From Streptomyces yatensis (GTDB taxonomy: Bacteria > Actinomycetota > Actinomycetes > Streptomycetales > Streptomycetaceae), in NCBI RefSeq assembly GCF_018069625.1, contig NZ_CP072941.1, forward strand, positions 3,720,001 to 3,784,000: a stretch of 64,000 nt of DNA. Direction: 5' to 3'. The notes under the pieces were generated by a model. That model searched no databases, had not been told where the DNA came from, and was given only the letters and a program-made list of their open reading frames with translations. Shown here one piece after another: positions 40,240-48,017 of this stretch (positions within the stretch are counted from its first letter, which is position 1; every line of letters starts with the position of its first letter). Position numbers and translations under genes: made by a program.

Positions 40240-40671
40240 CTACCCGGTGGGCCCCACAACCGGCTCGGCATCACCAGGAGCCGCCGCACCGGCCGCGCCC
40301 TGCCGCATCAGCCTCCGCACGAGCTCGACAAGATCGACGGGCTCGAAGGGTTTCGCGAGGAAGGCATCGACACCCAGCGCCTTCCCGCTGTCCATCTCGT
40401 ACTGCGTACACGCACTGATGATCGCGACGGGCACATGACACGTTCGAGCATCAGCGCGCAGCCTCGACGCCGTATGCAGCCCATCGAGTCTGGGCATCAC
40501 AACATCGAGAGTGATCACATCGGGCCGCACCTGGTGAACGATCTCCAGGCACTCGGCACCATCGGCCGCGGTCACGACCTCGAAGCCCTCCAGCTCGAGG
40601 TTGACCCTGATCAGCTGCCGGATGACCTTGTTGTCGTCGACGACAAGGACCCGGCCGGACAAGCCAGGCAC
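40240..40671 (-). CDS. single-domain response regulator
   Basis: 143 aa from GTG 40671. It is a complete CheY-like receiver: VLVVDDNKVIRQLIRVNLELEGFEVVTAADG, phosphoacceptor Asp in VITLDVVMPRLDG, VAIISACTQYEMD (T/S switch position is Ser) and the conserved Lys in DAFLAKPFEPVDLVELVRRLM. There is no output domain and no kinase gene nearby, so it either acts by protein contact or as a phosphate relay. A longer frame to 40833 has poor start context. Confidence 0.87.
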   Translation of the reverse strand: MPGLSGRVLVVDDNKVIRQLIRVNLELEGFEVVTAADGAECLEIVHQVRPDVITLDVVMPRLDGLHTASRLRADARTCHVPVAIISACTQYEMDSGKALGVDAFLAKPFEPVDLVELVRRLMRQGAAGAAAPGDAEPVVGPTG

Positions 40672-40884
40672 ACCCTGAAGAGTAGGCGCGCAGCCACGGC
40701 CGCGTCCGGGTTTTCCCCACTTCCGCCCCGTGCGAGGGACCTTTCCCCAAGACCCCTGCACCCCCACCTCCACATGCGGTATACGCCCCTCCGCTCCCCC
40801 TCCCACCAGCTCCCGATAACCGTTCATGACCACCCTCTGCGAGCTGATAGTGTTCTACCTGTCGCCGCGAGACAGCAGCGACAG

Positions 40885-40956
40885 GCCCCCGTAGCTCAGG
40901 GGATAGAGCAACGGCCTCCGGAGCCGTGTGCGCAGGTTCGAATCCTGCCGGGGGCA
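40885..40956 (+). tRNA. tRNA-Arg (anticodon CCG)
   Basis: 72 nt with a full cloverleaf: acceptor GCCCCCG (40885-40891) with CGGGGGC (40949-40955) and discriminator A at 40956; D-arm GCTC...GAGC; anticodon stem ACGGC/GCCGT with loop CTCCGGA, anticodon CCG at 40918-40920; T-arm containing GGTTCGAATCC. CCA is not encoded. It reads CGG, a common Arg codon here. The 3' half is a typical integrase target, but no duplicate of it was seen in the window. Confidence 0.97.
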
Positions 40957-41156
40957 CCTTGAAGAAGGTGCCAGCAGACCCCGCCATCAGCCCAGCGGCT
41001 GAGTGCGGGGTCTTCGCGTACGTGCGGCCGAGGACGACTGCAGGCGAAGAGCCCACGTTTTCGCCGCCATCTGGCCATCATCTGCATGGCGCCGCACTAC
41101 GGCGTGGCCGCCGAGCATCGCAGCGGATCGATGCGACGCCCGGCGGCCCTCAGGCG

Positions 41157-41971
41157 TCAGGCGTCGCGCTTGAGGGTCTCCCGGATCCAGTCCGCGTAGG
41201 CCGGCACATTGGTGTACAGGCCTGGCCCGGCCGAGCACGCGACTCCCGGGGCCTGGGCCCGAGGTGGCTCCAACGAGTTCCCACCGCCCGTGCCGGCCCT
41301 TCTGGAGTTGCGGCCCACCGGAGTCCCCGAAGCACGCCATGGCCTCGGGCACGCGACTGATCGTGCACAGCCGGGTCCGGTCCGCATAGCCGGGGGCGCA
41401 TTCGGCGTCGGCGCCCCTGCGCGTCTCGAGCTCCCGCAACCGCTCCGCGAACTTCAGTTCGGTGTCGACGGTGGTGCCGAATCCCAGGATCCGGGTGGGG
41501 GTGCCGGGTTGGGCGGCCCGCTCCGCGACCCGGATGGGCTTCTCGGTGACCGGGCGGTCCAGACGGATCAGCGCGATGTCGTCCTGGTTGGCGGCCTTTC
41601 CGTCACCGTTCACATAGCCGGGGTGGATTGACGGTCCGTTCGATCGCCCGGACGGTTCCCCCGGACTTCCGCTCCTCGCTGCCGATCCGGACGATGCCGT
41701 CCAGCTCAAGGCCGTCGCCCTGTACGCAGTGGGCCGCCGTCAGCACCCACTGCGGATCGATCAGCGACGCCCCGCAGGTACCGTCGTACAGCCCGTGCTT
41801 CGGGGCCGACTCCGGGATCGTCGCCATGAACGGGTACCGCTCAGTGAGATCGGTCCCGCTGACGATCGCTCCGGCGCTGCCGGTCATCAGGGTGGCGCAC
41901 GTCGCGACGGCGAGAGCGCCGACGGCGGTGATCCGCGCCCCACGGCGGCGAACCGACTTCAAGCTGAACAT
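41157..41971 (-). pseudogene. trypsin-like serine protease gene (S1) split by two +1 frameshifts
   Basis: Start ATG 41971 after GAAGGAAAC; secretion signal ([28 protein letters not shown]) and the mature start IVSGTD. The catalytic His (LTAAHC) is in the first frame, Asp (DDIALIRL) and Ser (FGDSGGP) in the second, and the C-terminal helix (GLYTNVPAYADWIRETL) in a third. The breaks fall near 41621-41630, where removing one C restores HPGYVNGDG, and near 41250-41262, where removing one base restores APGVACSAGPG. All triad residues are intact, so decay is recent or these are two sequencing errors. Confidence 0.85.
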
Positions 41972-42377
41972 CCAGAGTTTCCTTCGCTCGTAGATCCGGA
42001 TGCGTCCACCCTGCTTGGTCAAGATCTACCGGGCCATCCGGGTAGCGAGCCCGAACACGGTGGGGATAACCCCACCCGTCCGGCCCCGCACCCTCCCTGT
42101 CCCTGGGACGGCACATCTCGCTGGGTGAACGGTTCGGCGGACCGTGCGCGGGGGCCGGCCCGGTCGTGGCGACCGAGGGCGAGAGACCGTGGGCGCCCAG
42201 GGTGCCGGTTTCGCCCGAATCGGGAGCAGAGTCATGTTCCCGGCGCTAACCTGCCCGCCAGGTAAGGCGCTCAGACTCGCCTACTGCGGCGCTCAGCCAC
42301 AGGCCGTTGGCCCGCAGGAAGCACACAACCGCACGTTTCCTGGCGAGCGCTGTCGACGACTGGAGGAACGCGCCCCC
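41972..42377. other. 406-bp spacer without a recognisable gene
   Basis: Nothing convincing is coded here. A perfect small hairpin GGTGGGG-ATAA-CCCCACC lies at 42059-42076. The spacer separates the divergent protease remnant and a hypothetical gene, so it should hold two promoters. Confidence 0.5.
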
Positions 42378-42938
42378 ATGAACGAGCAAGTTGCATCAGC
42401 GCTGATATCTGGACTGGTCGCGTTAGTTGTGGGCGGAACCACCGGCGCCCTGACGTGGTTTCAACTCCGCAGAGATCAGAACAAGTGGCGCGTTGACCTC
42501 AAATCCGCATGGGCACTCGAACTCCATAAGGCCCGTCTGGAGTCCTATCCGGAAATCTTCTCCACACTCCTCCAACTCTCTCATTACAGCAGCCCGATCA
42601 CGCGTGAGATTGCCAGCGAGGTATCGCGCAGCTTGAACACGTGGTTCTACTCGACCGGCGGCATGTGTGCAGACAAGACCACCCGCGGCGCGATACTAGG
42701 CCTGCGGAAATGCTGCTCCAAGTGGGCCAGGACCGGGTCCGAGCCAACTGACTTCTATAGGTGGCGGAATCTCACCGTCGCCCTGCTGCGTCGTGACCTG
42801 GATATCGCGGGGCTCGAATCTTACGACTTCAAGCCGGATGCGACACTGCTCAGCACGCTTGAAGAAGAACTACGGTCCGCTCCACCACGGCATTGGCCAT
42901 CAGGAACTCTGCCTCGCCGTACTCGGCGGGAACGCTGA
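42378..42938 (+). CDS. hypothetical protein with one N-terminal membrane helix
   Basis: 186 aa from ATG 42378 with TGGAGGAA ten bases upstream. One transmembrane helix (ALISGLVALVVGGTTGALTWF, about residues 8-29) and then a charged, helical cytoplasmic part (LRRDQNKWRVDLKSAWALELHKARLESYPEIFSTLLQL). Codon use is visibly less GC-biased than the neighbours (AAC, ACT, AAA and ATA codons occur), suggesting recent acquisition. The architecture resembles small bacterial membrane proteins of unknown function with a DUF-like helical tail; no family recognised. Confidence 0.7.
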   Translation: MNEQVASALISGLVALVVGGTTGALTWFQLRRDQNKWRVDLKSAWALELHKARLESYPEIFSTLLQLSHYSSPITREIASEVSRSLNTWFYSTGGMCADKTTRGAILGLRKCCSKWARTGSEPTDFYRWRNLTVALLRRDLDIAGLESYDFKPDATLLSTLEEELRSAPPRHWPSGTLPRRTRRER

Positions 42939-43095
42939 CGGCTTGGGCATTCGCCTTCCGGTGCGCTTGCACTCCTCGCCTCGCCGCCGCTCACGGGCCT
43001 ACCACGCCGATGGAACTACCGGGCCAACGGCTCCACGCGCCCCAGGCGCTGTGCCTGCTTGCCCGTGGGCCGCCGCTTCTGCCCCGACCCGGACA

Positions 43096-43572
43096 TCACC
43101 GAGCCGGGGCGCTGAGCGGGTGTTCGGCGACCGGACCGGCGGGGTCGTCCGTGAGGTTGGTGCGGGCCCGCCACCACGGCAATAGCTGGACGACGTCGAA
43201 CGCCACCTCGACGACGAGGAAGAGCCACAGCAGCCGCGGGGCACCGTGGGCCATCGCATACGCCAGCCACGTGGCGAACAGCGTGCGCGCGACACCGTCG
43301 AGGAGTCCGTGCAACGGCAGCGGCTTCACGATCCGCAGGAGTGCCCAGACCACCACCACCGAACCCATCAGGTTCGCGTACAGGGTCTGCATCGGGTCGC
43401 GGGCGGGCAGAACGCCCATCCCGAGTGTGTCGCCCAGCGACGACAGCGCGGTGTGCAGCAGCGCGTAGCTCCACGGTGTGGCGAATCCCGCTGTGACCAC
43501 GAGGTCGTACCAGGCACTCGCGCGGACGAGGCGAAGATAGGTGCGGCGAGAAGGGGCGAAAAGACGCATCAC
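43096..43572 (-). CDS. small membrane protein controlled by a divergent MerR regulator
   Basis: 158 aa from GTG 43572 (ATG follows at 43569); AGGAG is seven bases before the GTG. Four hydrophobic segments are visible: YDLVVTAGFATPWSYALLHTALSSL, TLYANLMGSVVVVWALLRIV, a weaker one in LFATWLAYAMAHGA, and RLLWLFLVVEVAFDVVQLL. No Cys or His clusters for metal binding are evident. It is divergent from a MerR gene, and a MerR-type promoter with a 20-bp spacer points towards it, so the MerR protein is its likely activator. Function unknown. Confidence 0.78.
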   Translation of the reverse strand: MMRLFAPSRRTYLRLVRASAWYDLVVTAGFATPWSYALLHTALSSLGDTLGMGVLPARDPMQTLYANLMGSVVVVWALLRIVKPLPLHGLLDGVARTLFATWLAYAMAHGAPRLLWLFLVVEVAFDVVQLLPWWRARTNLTDDPAGPVAEHPLSAPAR

Positions 43573-43610
43573 GACAAGGCTCCTGCTGGTCTCACGGCAG
43601 CGACGGCCTC

Positions 43611-43642
43611 ACCGTAAACAGTGGAGTACTCTCCAAGGTCAA
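43611..43642 (-). promoter_or_regulatory. MerR-type promoter with 20-bp spacer and central dyad
   Basis: On the minus strand the -35 TTGACC (43637-43642) and the -10 TACGGT (43611-43616) are 20 bp apart, too long for normal RNA polymerase use but typical of MerR-activated promoters. The spacer contains the perfect dyad TGGAG-TACT-CTCCA (43622-43635). It directs transcription of the membrane-protein gene starting at 43572. Confidence 0.72.
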
Positions 43643-43664
43643 GTCGCGGTTCGGGGGGAGAGCC

Positions 43665-44030
43665 ATGCGTATCGGAGAGTTGGCCGCGCAAGCTGGTATG
43701 ACCAAGGACACCATTCGTTTCTACGAGAAGATCGGCCTCGTCGCAGGTCAGCGGCTGGCGAATGGCTATCGCGACTTCCCGGCGGAGACGGTGACGTGGC
43801 TGCATTACGTCCGCACCGCACAAACGCTCGGCTTCTCGTTGGCCGAGATCGCACAGCACGGCGAGGAACTGAGCGACGCTCCGGATGCCGCTGAGGCGTT
43901 GTCCGCGCTGTTGGAGGAGAAAATCCGGGTCATCGACACGCGTATGGCCGAGCTCGCCGTTCTGCGGGCCGATCTCGAGGAGCGCGTCGGCACCGGATGT
44001 CCCTTCCGGGCGGCTGACCGGGCCGGCTGA
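43665..44030 (+). CDS. MerR family transcriptional regulator
   Basis: 121 aa from ATG 43665 with GGGGGGAGAG upstream. The winged HTH MRIGELAAQAGMTKDTIRFYEKIGLVAGQRLANGYRDF is complete, followed by a dimerisation helix (ALLEEKIRVIDTRMAELAVLRADLEERV). The C-terminal effector region is very short, with a single Cys in GTGCPFR; the two-Cys metal loop of CueR/ZntR is absent. Probable activator of the divergent membrane-protein gene through the promoter at 43611. Confidence 0.9.
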   Translation: MRIGELAAQAGMTKDTIRFYEKIGLVAGQRLANGYRDFPAETVTWLHYVRTAQTLGFSLAEIAQHGEELSDAPDAAEALSALLEEKIRVIDTRMAELAVLRADLEERVGTGCPFRAADRAG

Positions 44031-44174
44031 GCACCGAGCCTTTTACGGTATGCCGATTCGTCGCCGAGGTCGCCGAGGCCCTGGCATCGCGTCGCCAACT
44101 CCCATCTTCCGGCGACACATATCGCCGGCGTCGCCCGACGGCTCGCCGGCCGGGCACTGGCGATGGCCATGTGG

Positions 44175-45074
44175 TCACCCCGGGCCCACGGGTGCGCCGA
44201 GCAGCTGCCGCATCGACTCCGCGGCGCGGACGGCCGCGTCGGCGCAGCAGTTGTTGAACAGGACGTGGACCTCGTCGGCCCGTTCGGCCATTCCGCGGAG
44301 ACGCGGGATCCACTCCGTCAGTTCGTCCGTGGCGTAGGTGTGGCGAAACCGCTCCTCCTTGGTCCCCGTGCCCCAGGCGTCGTTACGGCCGTGGAAGCGG
44401 GCCACCGCGAGGCGGGGTGAGGTGACCGGAGTGATCGGGGGTATGGAGGCGGGCAGCTTCTGGGTCATGTCCACGGCAACGGCAGACATGTCCCAGTCCT
44501 TGAGCAACGCCTCGGTCTCGGCGCGCTCGTCCTCCTGCCACCAGGCGGGGTGACGGAACTCCACAGCGACGGGCCAGTCCGCCGTGCGCTGGGCGCATTG
44601 GGCGAGGAACGGCTTTGCCTGTGTGTCGTCCGGGGCGAACCAGGGTGGGAATTGGAAGAGAAGGGTGCCCAGGCGCCCAGCCTTCTTCAGTGGTTCGAGC
44701 GCTCCGCTGAAGCGCTGCCATACCTCGTCGAGCAGCCCCGGATCGATGGTTGCGGGCCTCGGGCGTGCACCCCTTCGTCCGGCCAGTGCGGGGCGCAGGT
44801 CGGCGGGCAGGGCCTTGGGGGTCGTCGGGTGCCCGGTGAGCAGGGAGAACGCCTTGACGTCGAAGCGGAATCCGTCCGGGGTGCGCTCGGTCCACAGGGC
44901 GCTGTTACGGGCGCTGCGCAGGGAGTAGTACGTGGCGTCGACCTCCACCACCGGGAACCGGGCGGCGTAGTGCCGCAGTCTTCCCTCCGCGTCGCGCAGC
45001 CCCGGCGGGTACCAGCCGCTGGACACCAGCGCGCGGTCCGTCCATGAACAGGTGCCGACCAGAATCTCGCCCAT
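44175..45074 (-). CDS. DUF72 domain-containing protein
   Basis: 299 aa from ATG 45074 (MGEILVGTCSWTDRALV); the upstream in-frame start adds 17 unlikely residues. It is a TIM-barrel-like DUF72 protein with GTCSWTD, FPVVEVDATYYSLRSARNSALWTERTPDGFRFDVKAFSLLTGHPT, LLFQFPPWF, VAVEFRHPAWW, VARFHGRNDAWG and VHVLFNNCCADAAVRAAESMRQLL. The family is widespread and often linked with DNA repair-like or tRNA-associated genes, but no activity is established. Confidence 0.9.
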   Translation of the reverse strand: MGEILVGTCSWTDRALVSSGWYPPGLRDAEGRLRHYAARFPVVEVDATYYSLRSARNSALWTERTPDGFRFDVKAFSLLTGHPTTPKALPADLRPALAGRRGARPRPATIDPGLLDEVWQRFSGALEPLKKAGRLGTLLFQFPPWFAPDDTQAKPFLAQCAQRTADWPVAVEFRHPAWWQEDERAETEALLKDWDMSAVAVDMTQKLPASIPPITPVTSPRLAVARFHGRNDAWGTGTKEERFRHTYATDELTEWIPRLRGMAERADEVHVLFNNCCADAAVRAAESMRQLLGAPVGPG

Positions 45075-45245
45075 GCCCTGCCGACTACCCCGGGTCGGGG
45101 CGGGCTGCACCGCCGGGGAGGTCAACCTGACTTGGGTTCTGGGCAGTTCGGGGTCGGTCGGCGCTTCGGGGTGGGGTGTTGCCGCCTCGCCTCCAGGTTC
45201 GAGGTCTCATGTTTCGAGGTCTCGTCGTTCGGGAAGCAGGCAACT

Positions 45246-45259
45246 TGGGAGCGCTCCCA
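45246..45259. promoter_or_regulatory. CebR/CelR-type operator (TGGGAGCGCTCCCA)
   Basis: A perfect 14-bp palindrome identical to the CebR/CelR box that controls cellulase genes in Streptomyces and Thermobifida (cello-oligosaccharide-responsive repressor). It lies 44 bp before the ATG of the AA10 monooxygenase gene, in promoter position. Confidence 0.85.
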
Positions 45260-45303
45260 CCACATCCCCACCACTCCCCACGGACGATGGAGGAAGATCG
45301 CGA

Positions 45304-45972
45304 ATGCTTTGTCATGAACGCGGCAATTCCTTACGTTGGGCGTCTCGCGCCCTTGGTCTGCTAGCCGCGGCGCTGCTGTGCCTGATCCCGTGGTCCACCA
45401 CCGCGAGCGCCCATGGGTCGGTCGTAGACCCGGCCTCCCGCAACTACGGCTGCTGGCTGCGCTGGGGCGACGACTTCCAGAACCCTGAGATGGCGAAGTT
45501 GGACCCCATGTGCTGGCAGGCCTGGCAGGACAACCCGAACGCCATGTGGAACTGGAACGGGCTGTACCGCAACGGCTCCGCCGGCAACTTCCCGGCGGTG
45601 ATCCCCGACGGGCAACTGTGCAGCGGTGGCCACACCGAGGGCGGCCGCTACAACTCGCTGGACACGCCGGGCGCCTGGCAGACGACGAACATCGGCGGCA
45701 AGTTCACCGTCAAGCTGTACGACCAGGCCAGCCACGGTGCGGACTACTTCAAGGTGTATGTGTCCCGCCAGGGGTACGACCCCACCACCCAGCCGCTCAA
45801 GTGGAGTGACCTGCAACTGGTCACCACGACCGGCAAGTACGCCCCCAGCCAGAACTACGCGATCGACGTCAGCACCTCCGGCTACACCGGCCGCCACGTC
45901 GTCTACACCATCTGGCAGGCGTCGCACATGGACCAGACGTACTTCCTGTGCAGTGACGTGAACTTCGGCTGA
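45304..45972 (+). CDS. secreted AA10 lytic polysaccharide monooxygenase
   Basis: 222 aa from ATG 45304 with GGAGGAAGAT upstream. A signal peptide (RWASRALGLLAAALLCLIPW) is cut after STTASA, exposing His37 as the mature N-terminus. His37 and His144 (DQASHGADYFKVYV) make the histidine brace for copper, and Phe221 fills the axial site in CSDVNFG. There is no carbohydrate-binding domain; the mature enzyme is the catalytic domain only. AA10 enzymes oxidise cellulose or chitin; the CebR box upstream argues for cellulose. Confidence 0.94.
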   Translation: MLCHERGNSLRWASRALGLLAAALLCLIPWSTTASAHGSVVDPASRNYGCWLRWGDDFQNPEMAKLDPMCWQAWQDNPNAMWNWNGLYRNGSAGNFPAVIPDGQLCSGGHTEGGRYNSLDTPGAWQTTNIGGKFTVKLYDQASHGADYFKVYVSRQGYDPTTQPLKWSDLQLVTTTGKYAPSQNYAIDVSTSGYTGRHVVYTIWQASHMDQTYFLCSDVNFG

Positions 45973-46041
45973 GCGGCACCCCTTACGGCTCAGGCGCCTG
46001 CACCACGACCCCGCCGGATGCGCGGACGCACTCCGGCGGGG

Positions 46042-46545
46042 TCATCTCAGGGGGCAGGGCAGGTCCGGGGCCCAGTGGTTCGGAGAGCACGTCACCAGGG
46101 CCAGGGAGAGGAATGAGGTGCGGCCCAGGTAGAAGCCGAAGGAGACGTCCGTGCCGTGGGTCAGGCGGTCGGCGGCCGTGGTGACCAGGCGGGCCAGGCG
46201 GGCGGTGTCGGCTTCCTGGTGGGAGAGGAAGCCGGAGGCGTGTTCGGTCAGTTCGCGGCCCAGCCAGGCCGCCGCGTCCTTGGGCTCCTCGAAGGTGGCG
46301 CGGATGAGGGCGGGGGACTTCAGCAGCCAGAGGGACGTTTCCAGTGGAGGGAGATCCGAGTGGCGGAAGGTTTCCAGGAGGGTGCGGTAGCGCTCCTGGT
46401 CCTCGCGGTCGTATGCCTCGTGCTCGCGGTCGTACGCCTCGTCCTCCGCCGTGACGGGCGCGCGGAGGCGGTCCGGTGGGCGGCGGAGGGACTCGCGGTC
46501 GAACAGTTCCTTCTCGCCGAGCCACGAGTACGCGTGGATGTGCAC
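46042..46545 (-). CDS. hypothetical protein
   Basis: 167 aa from GTG 46545. The N-terminus MHIHAYSWLGEKELFDRESLRR is followed by a charged region with a repeated EAYDRE (EDEAYDREHEAYDREDQERYR), then helices with LLETFRHSDLPPLETSLWLLKSPALIRATFEEPKDAAAWLGREL. No domain recognised. Monocistronic; convergent with the AA10 gene. Confidence 0.6.
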   Translation of the reverse strand: MHIHAYSWLGEKELFDRESLRRPPDRLRAPVTAEDEAYDREHEAYDREDQERYRTLLETFRHSDLPPLETSLWLLKSPALIRATFEEPKDAAAWLGRELTEHASGFLSHQEADTARLARLVTTAADRLTHGTDVSFGFYLGRTSFLSLALVTCSPNHWAPDLPCPLR

Positions 46546-46640
46546 GCGTCAGGGGTTCCCTCCGGGGGGTTCCCGGAAGGCCCCTGATGGGGTGATGCCT
46601 GGTGTGGTGGCTGTGTTGCCTGGTGTGGCGCCTTCGGCTT

Positions 46641-46718
46641 CGGGTCGTTACTTCGCTCCGGGTCGTTCCTCCGGTCCGGCCGGGTCGTTCCTCCGGTCCG
46701 GCCGAGTCGTTACTCCGA
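46641..46718. repeat. 20-22 bp tandem repeat, about four degenerate copies
   Basis: The 22-bp unit starting CGGGTCGTTCCTCCGG is present twice without a mismatch (46659-46680 and 46681-46702). Shorter, diverged copies flank it (46641-46658 and 46704-46718). It lies at the 3' end of the DUF427 gene and runs into its last codons. Confidence 0.75.
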
Positions 46719-47105
46719 GATCTCGATCTTTGCCACCTCGTCGTAGAACGACAGATGGTCCTTGATCTCCGCCACCTTCTCGATCGGCTGCGGGTACGCC
46801 CACACCACGTCCGGCCGGGGCTCCGCCTCATCGCCTGCCGCGCCGCGGTAGGTCCAGTACGCGGCCTCGCCCTTGAAGGGGCAGGTGGTGTGGGAGTCGG
46901 TCGGCTGGAAGAGGGTCAGGTCCACGTCCTCCGGGGGGAGGTAGTAGCGGACGGGAAGACCCGTCTCGTGGACGAGCAGGGGGCGGGACGACTCCGCGAC
47001 GACGCGGCCGTCGATCGTGACCGTGACGTGCTGGGAGCCGCGCTCCACGTCTACGCGGTGTCCGCCGGTGCCGGTGGTCTTGGGGTGGGAAGCGGGGGTG
47101 GTCAT
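46710..47105 (-). CDS. DUF427 domain-containing protein
   Basis: 131 aa from ATG 47105, preceded by AGGAGGCCAGGAAGAG. The DUF427 signature is clear: VTVTIDGRVVAESSRPLLVHETGLPVRYYLPPEDV, the CPFKGEAAYWTY core, VVWAYPQPIEKVAEIKDHLSFYDE. A small beta-barrel of unknown function. Lies in the same direction as the MarR gene, 217 bp downstream of it. Confidence 0.9.
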   Translation of the reverse strand: MTTPASHPKTTGTGGHRVDVERGSQHVTVTIDGRVVAESSRPLLVHETGLPVRYYLPPEDVDLTLFQPTDSHTTCPFKGEAAYWTYRGAAGDEAEPRPDVVWAYPQPIEKVAEIKDHLSFYDEVAKIEISE

Positions 47106-47154
47106 CTCTTCCTGGCCTCCTCGGTATGCGGTTCGGTTTCGGGTGATGCACCGT

Positions 47155-47217
47155 CCGGTGTCTCTCATGCGGCACCTTCCGGTGTCTCGCATGCGGCTCC
47201 CTCCGGTGTCTCCCGGC
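47155..47217. repeat. 24-bp tandem repeat, about 2.6 copies
   Basis: Units starting CCGGTGTCTC at 47155, 47179 and 47203 (partial). The first two match at all but four positions. It lies in the spacer between the MarR-family and DUF427 genes, so it falls in the 5' region of the latter. Confidence 0.75.
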
Positions 47218-47322
47218 TGCTGCCCGGTGGGACAGGCGTCATGTCTCCTGTCTGCGGCAACGCCCTCGGCGCCACCGTCATTCCGGAAGCGTTCAGAGGC
47301 GTTCGCGTCATTCCCGAAGGCG

Positions 47323-47889
47323 TCACGCCTCGCCCGGCTCGCGGGGCCAGGCCCGGCCCTCCTGGCGCTCCACCTCGCGGTTGAAGCGGGTGAGGATGTC
47401 CTCGAGGCGGGCCACCTCGTCGGAGGGCCACGACTCCAGCAGCCGAGACAGGTCGGTCTGCCGGCACGTCCGTTCCGCCGCCATGCGGTCGGCGCCCTGC
47501 GGGGTGATGCGGAGCTTGCGGGCCAGGCCGCCGTCGGGGTCCGGGATGCGTTCGACGAGACCGGCCCGGAGCAGGGCACCGGTCTGGCGGTTGACGGTCG
47601 AGACGTCCAGCTGGAACGCGTCGGCCAGCTGGCCGATGGACATCGCGCCCTCGGCGTCGAGGCGGGAGAGGAGCAGATAGCCGGAGCGGTCCAGGCGGGT
47701 GGGGACGGCGCAGGGCTCGTCGGTGCAGCGATCCGGGTGGGGCTCCTTGGGGGTCGGGCCGGTGTTCGGCTGCGCCGGGGAGTCCTGGGCCTCCGTGGCC
47801 TGGCCCTTCCGTTCGCGAGGTGTCAGCACTGAACACCTGGCCACCAGCATGAGCTCGCGCTCCAGCCGCTCCAGCCGCCGATCCGGCAC
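47323..47889 (-). CDS. MarR family transcriptional regulator
   Basis: 188 aa. The winged HTH is RSGYLLLSRLDAEGAMSIGQLADAFQLDVSTVNRQTGALLRAGLVERIPDPDGGLARKLRITPQGADRM. The N-terminal third contains an unusual Pro/Glu-rich insertion (ATEAQDSPAQPNTGPTPKEPHPDRCTDEPCAVPT) with two Cys, possibly a redox or metal sensor. Divergent from an MFS transporter gene; two dyads in the spacer are likely operators. Confidence 0.88.
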   Translation of the reverse strand: MPDRRLERLERELMLVARCSVLTPRERKGQATEAQDSPAQPNTGPTPKEPHPDRCTDEPCAVPTRLDRSGYLLLSRLDAEGAMSIGQLADAFQLDVSTVNRQTGALLRAGLVERIPDPDGGLARKLRITPQGADRMAAERTCRQTDLSRLLESWPSDEVARLEDILTRFNREVERQEGRAWPREPGEA

Positions 47890-47925
47890 GATTCCTCCTC
47901 GCCTCCCCCGCGCCCCTCATTGGAA

Positions 47926-47960
47926 GTGTGCACGATACACGCCATGTGTAGGATGCACAT
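47926..47960. promoter_or_regulatory. two dyads between the MarR and MFS genes, probable MarR operators
   Basis: GTGT-N7-ACAC at 47926-47940 and ATGTG-N7-CACAT at 47944-47960 are spaced 18 bp centre to centre, on the same helix face within about two turns. The second overlaps TAGGAT (47949-47954), a good -10 for the MFS gene. Binding there would block the promoter. Confidence 0.5.
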
Positions 47961-48017
47961 CTCTCCTCGTTCTCCTTTTCGCACATCTCTCGAAATCTCT
48001 TTGGAGGCGGCATTCGC

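Noticed and set aside
40885..42938. Integrated element at tRNA-Arg
   Set aside because: No integrase, no second copy of the tRNA 3' end, and the neighbours are a mixed set; evidence is too weak.
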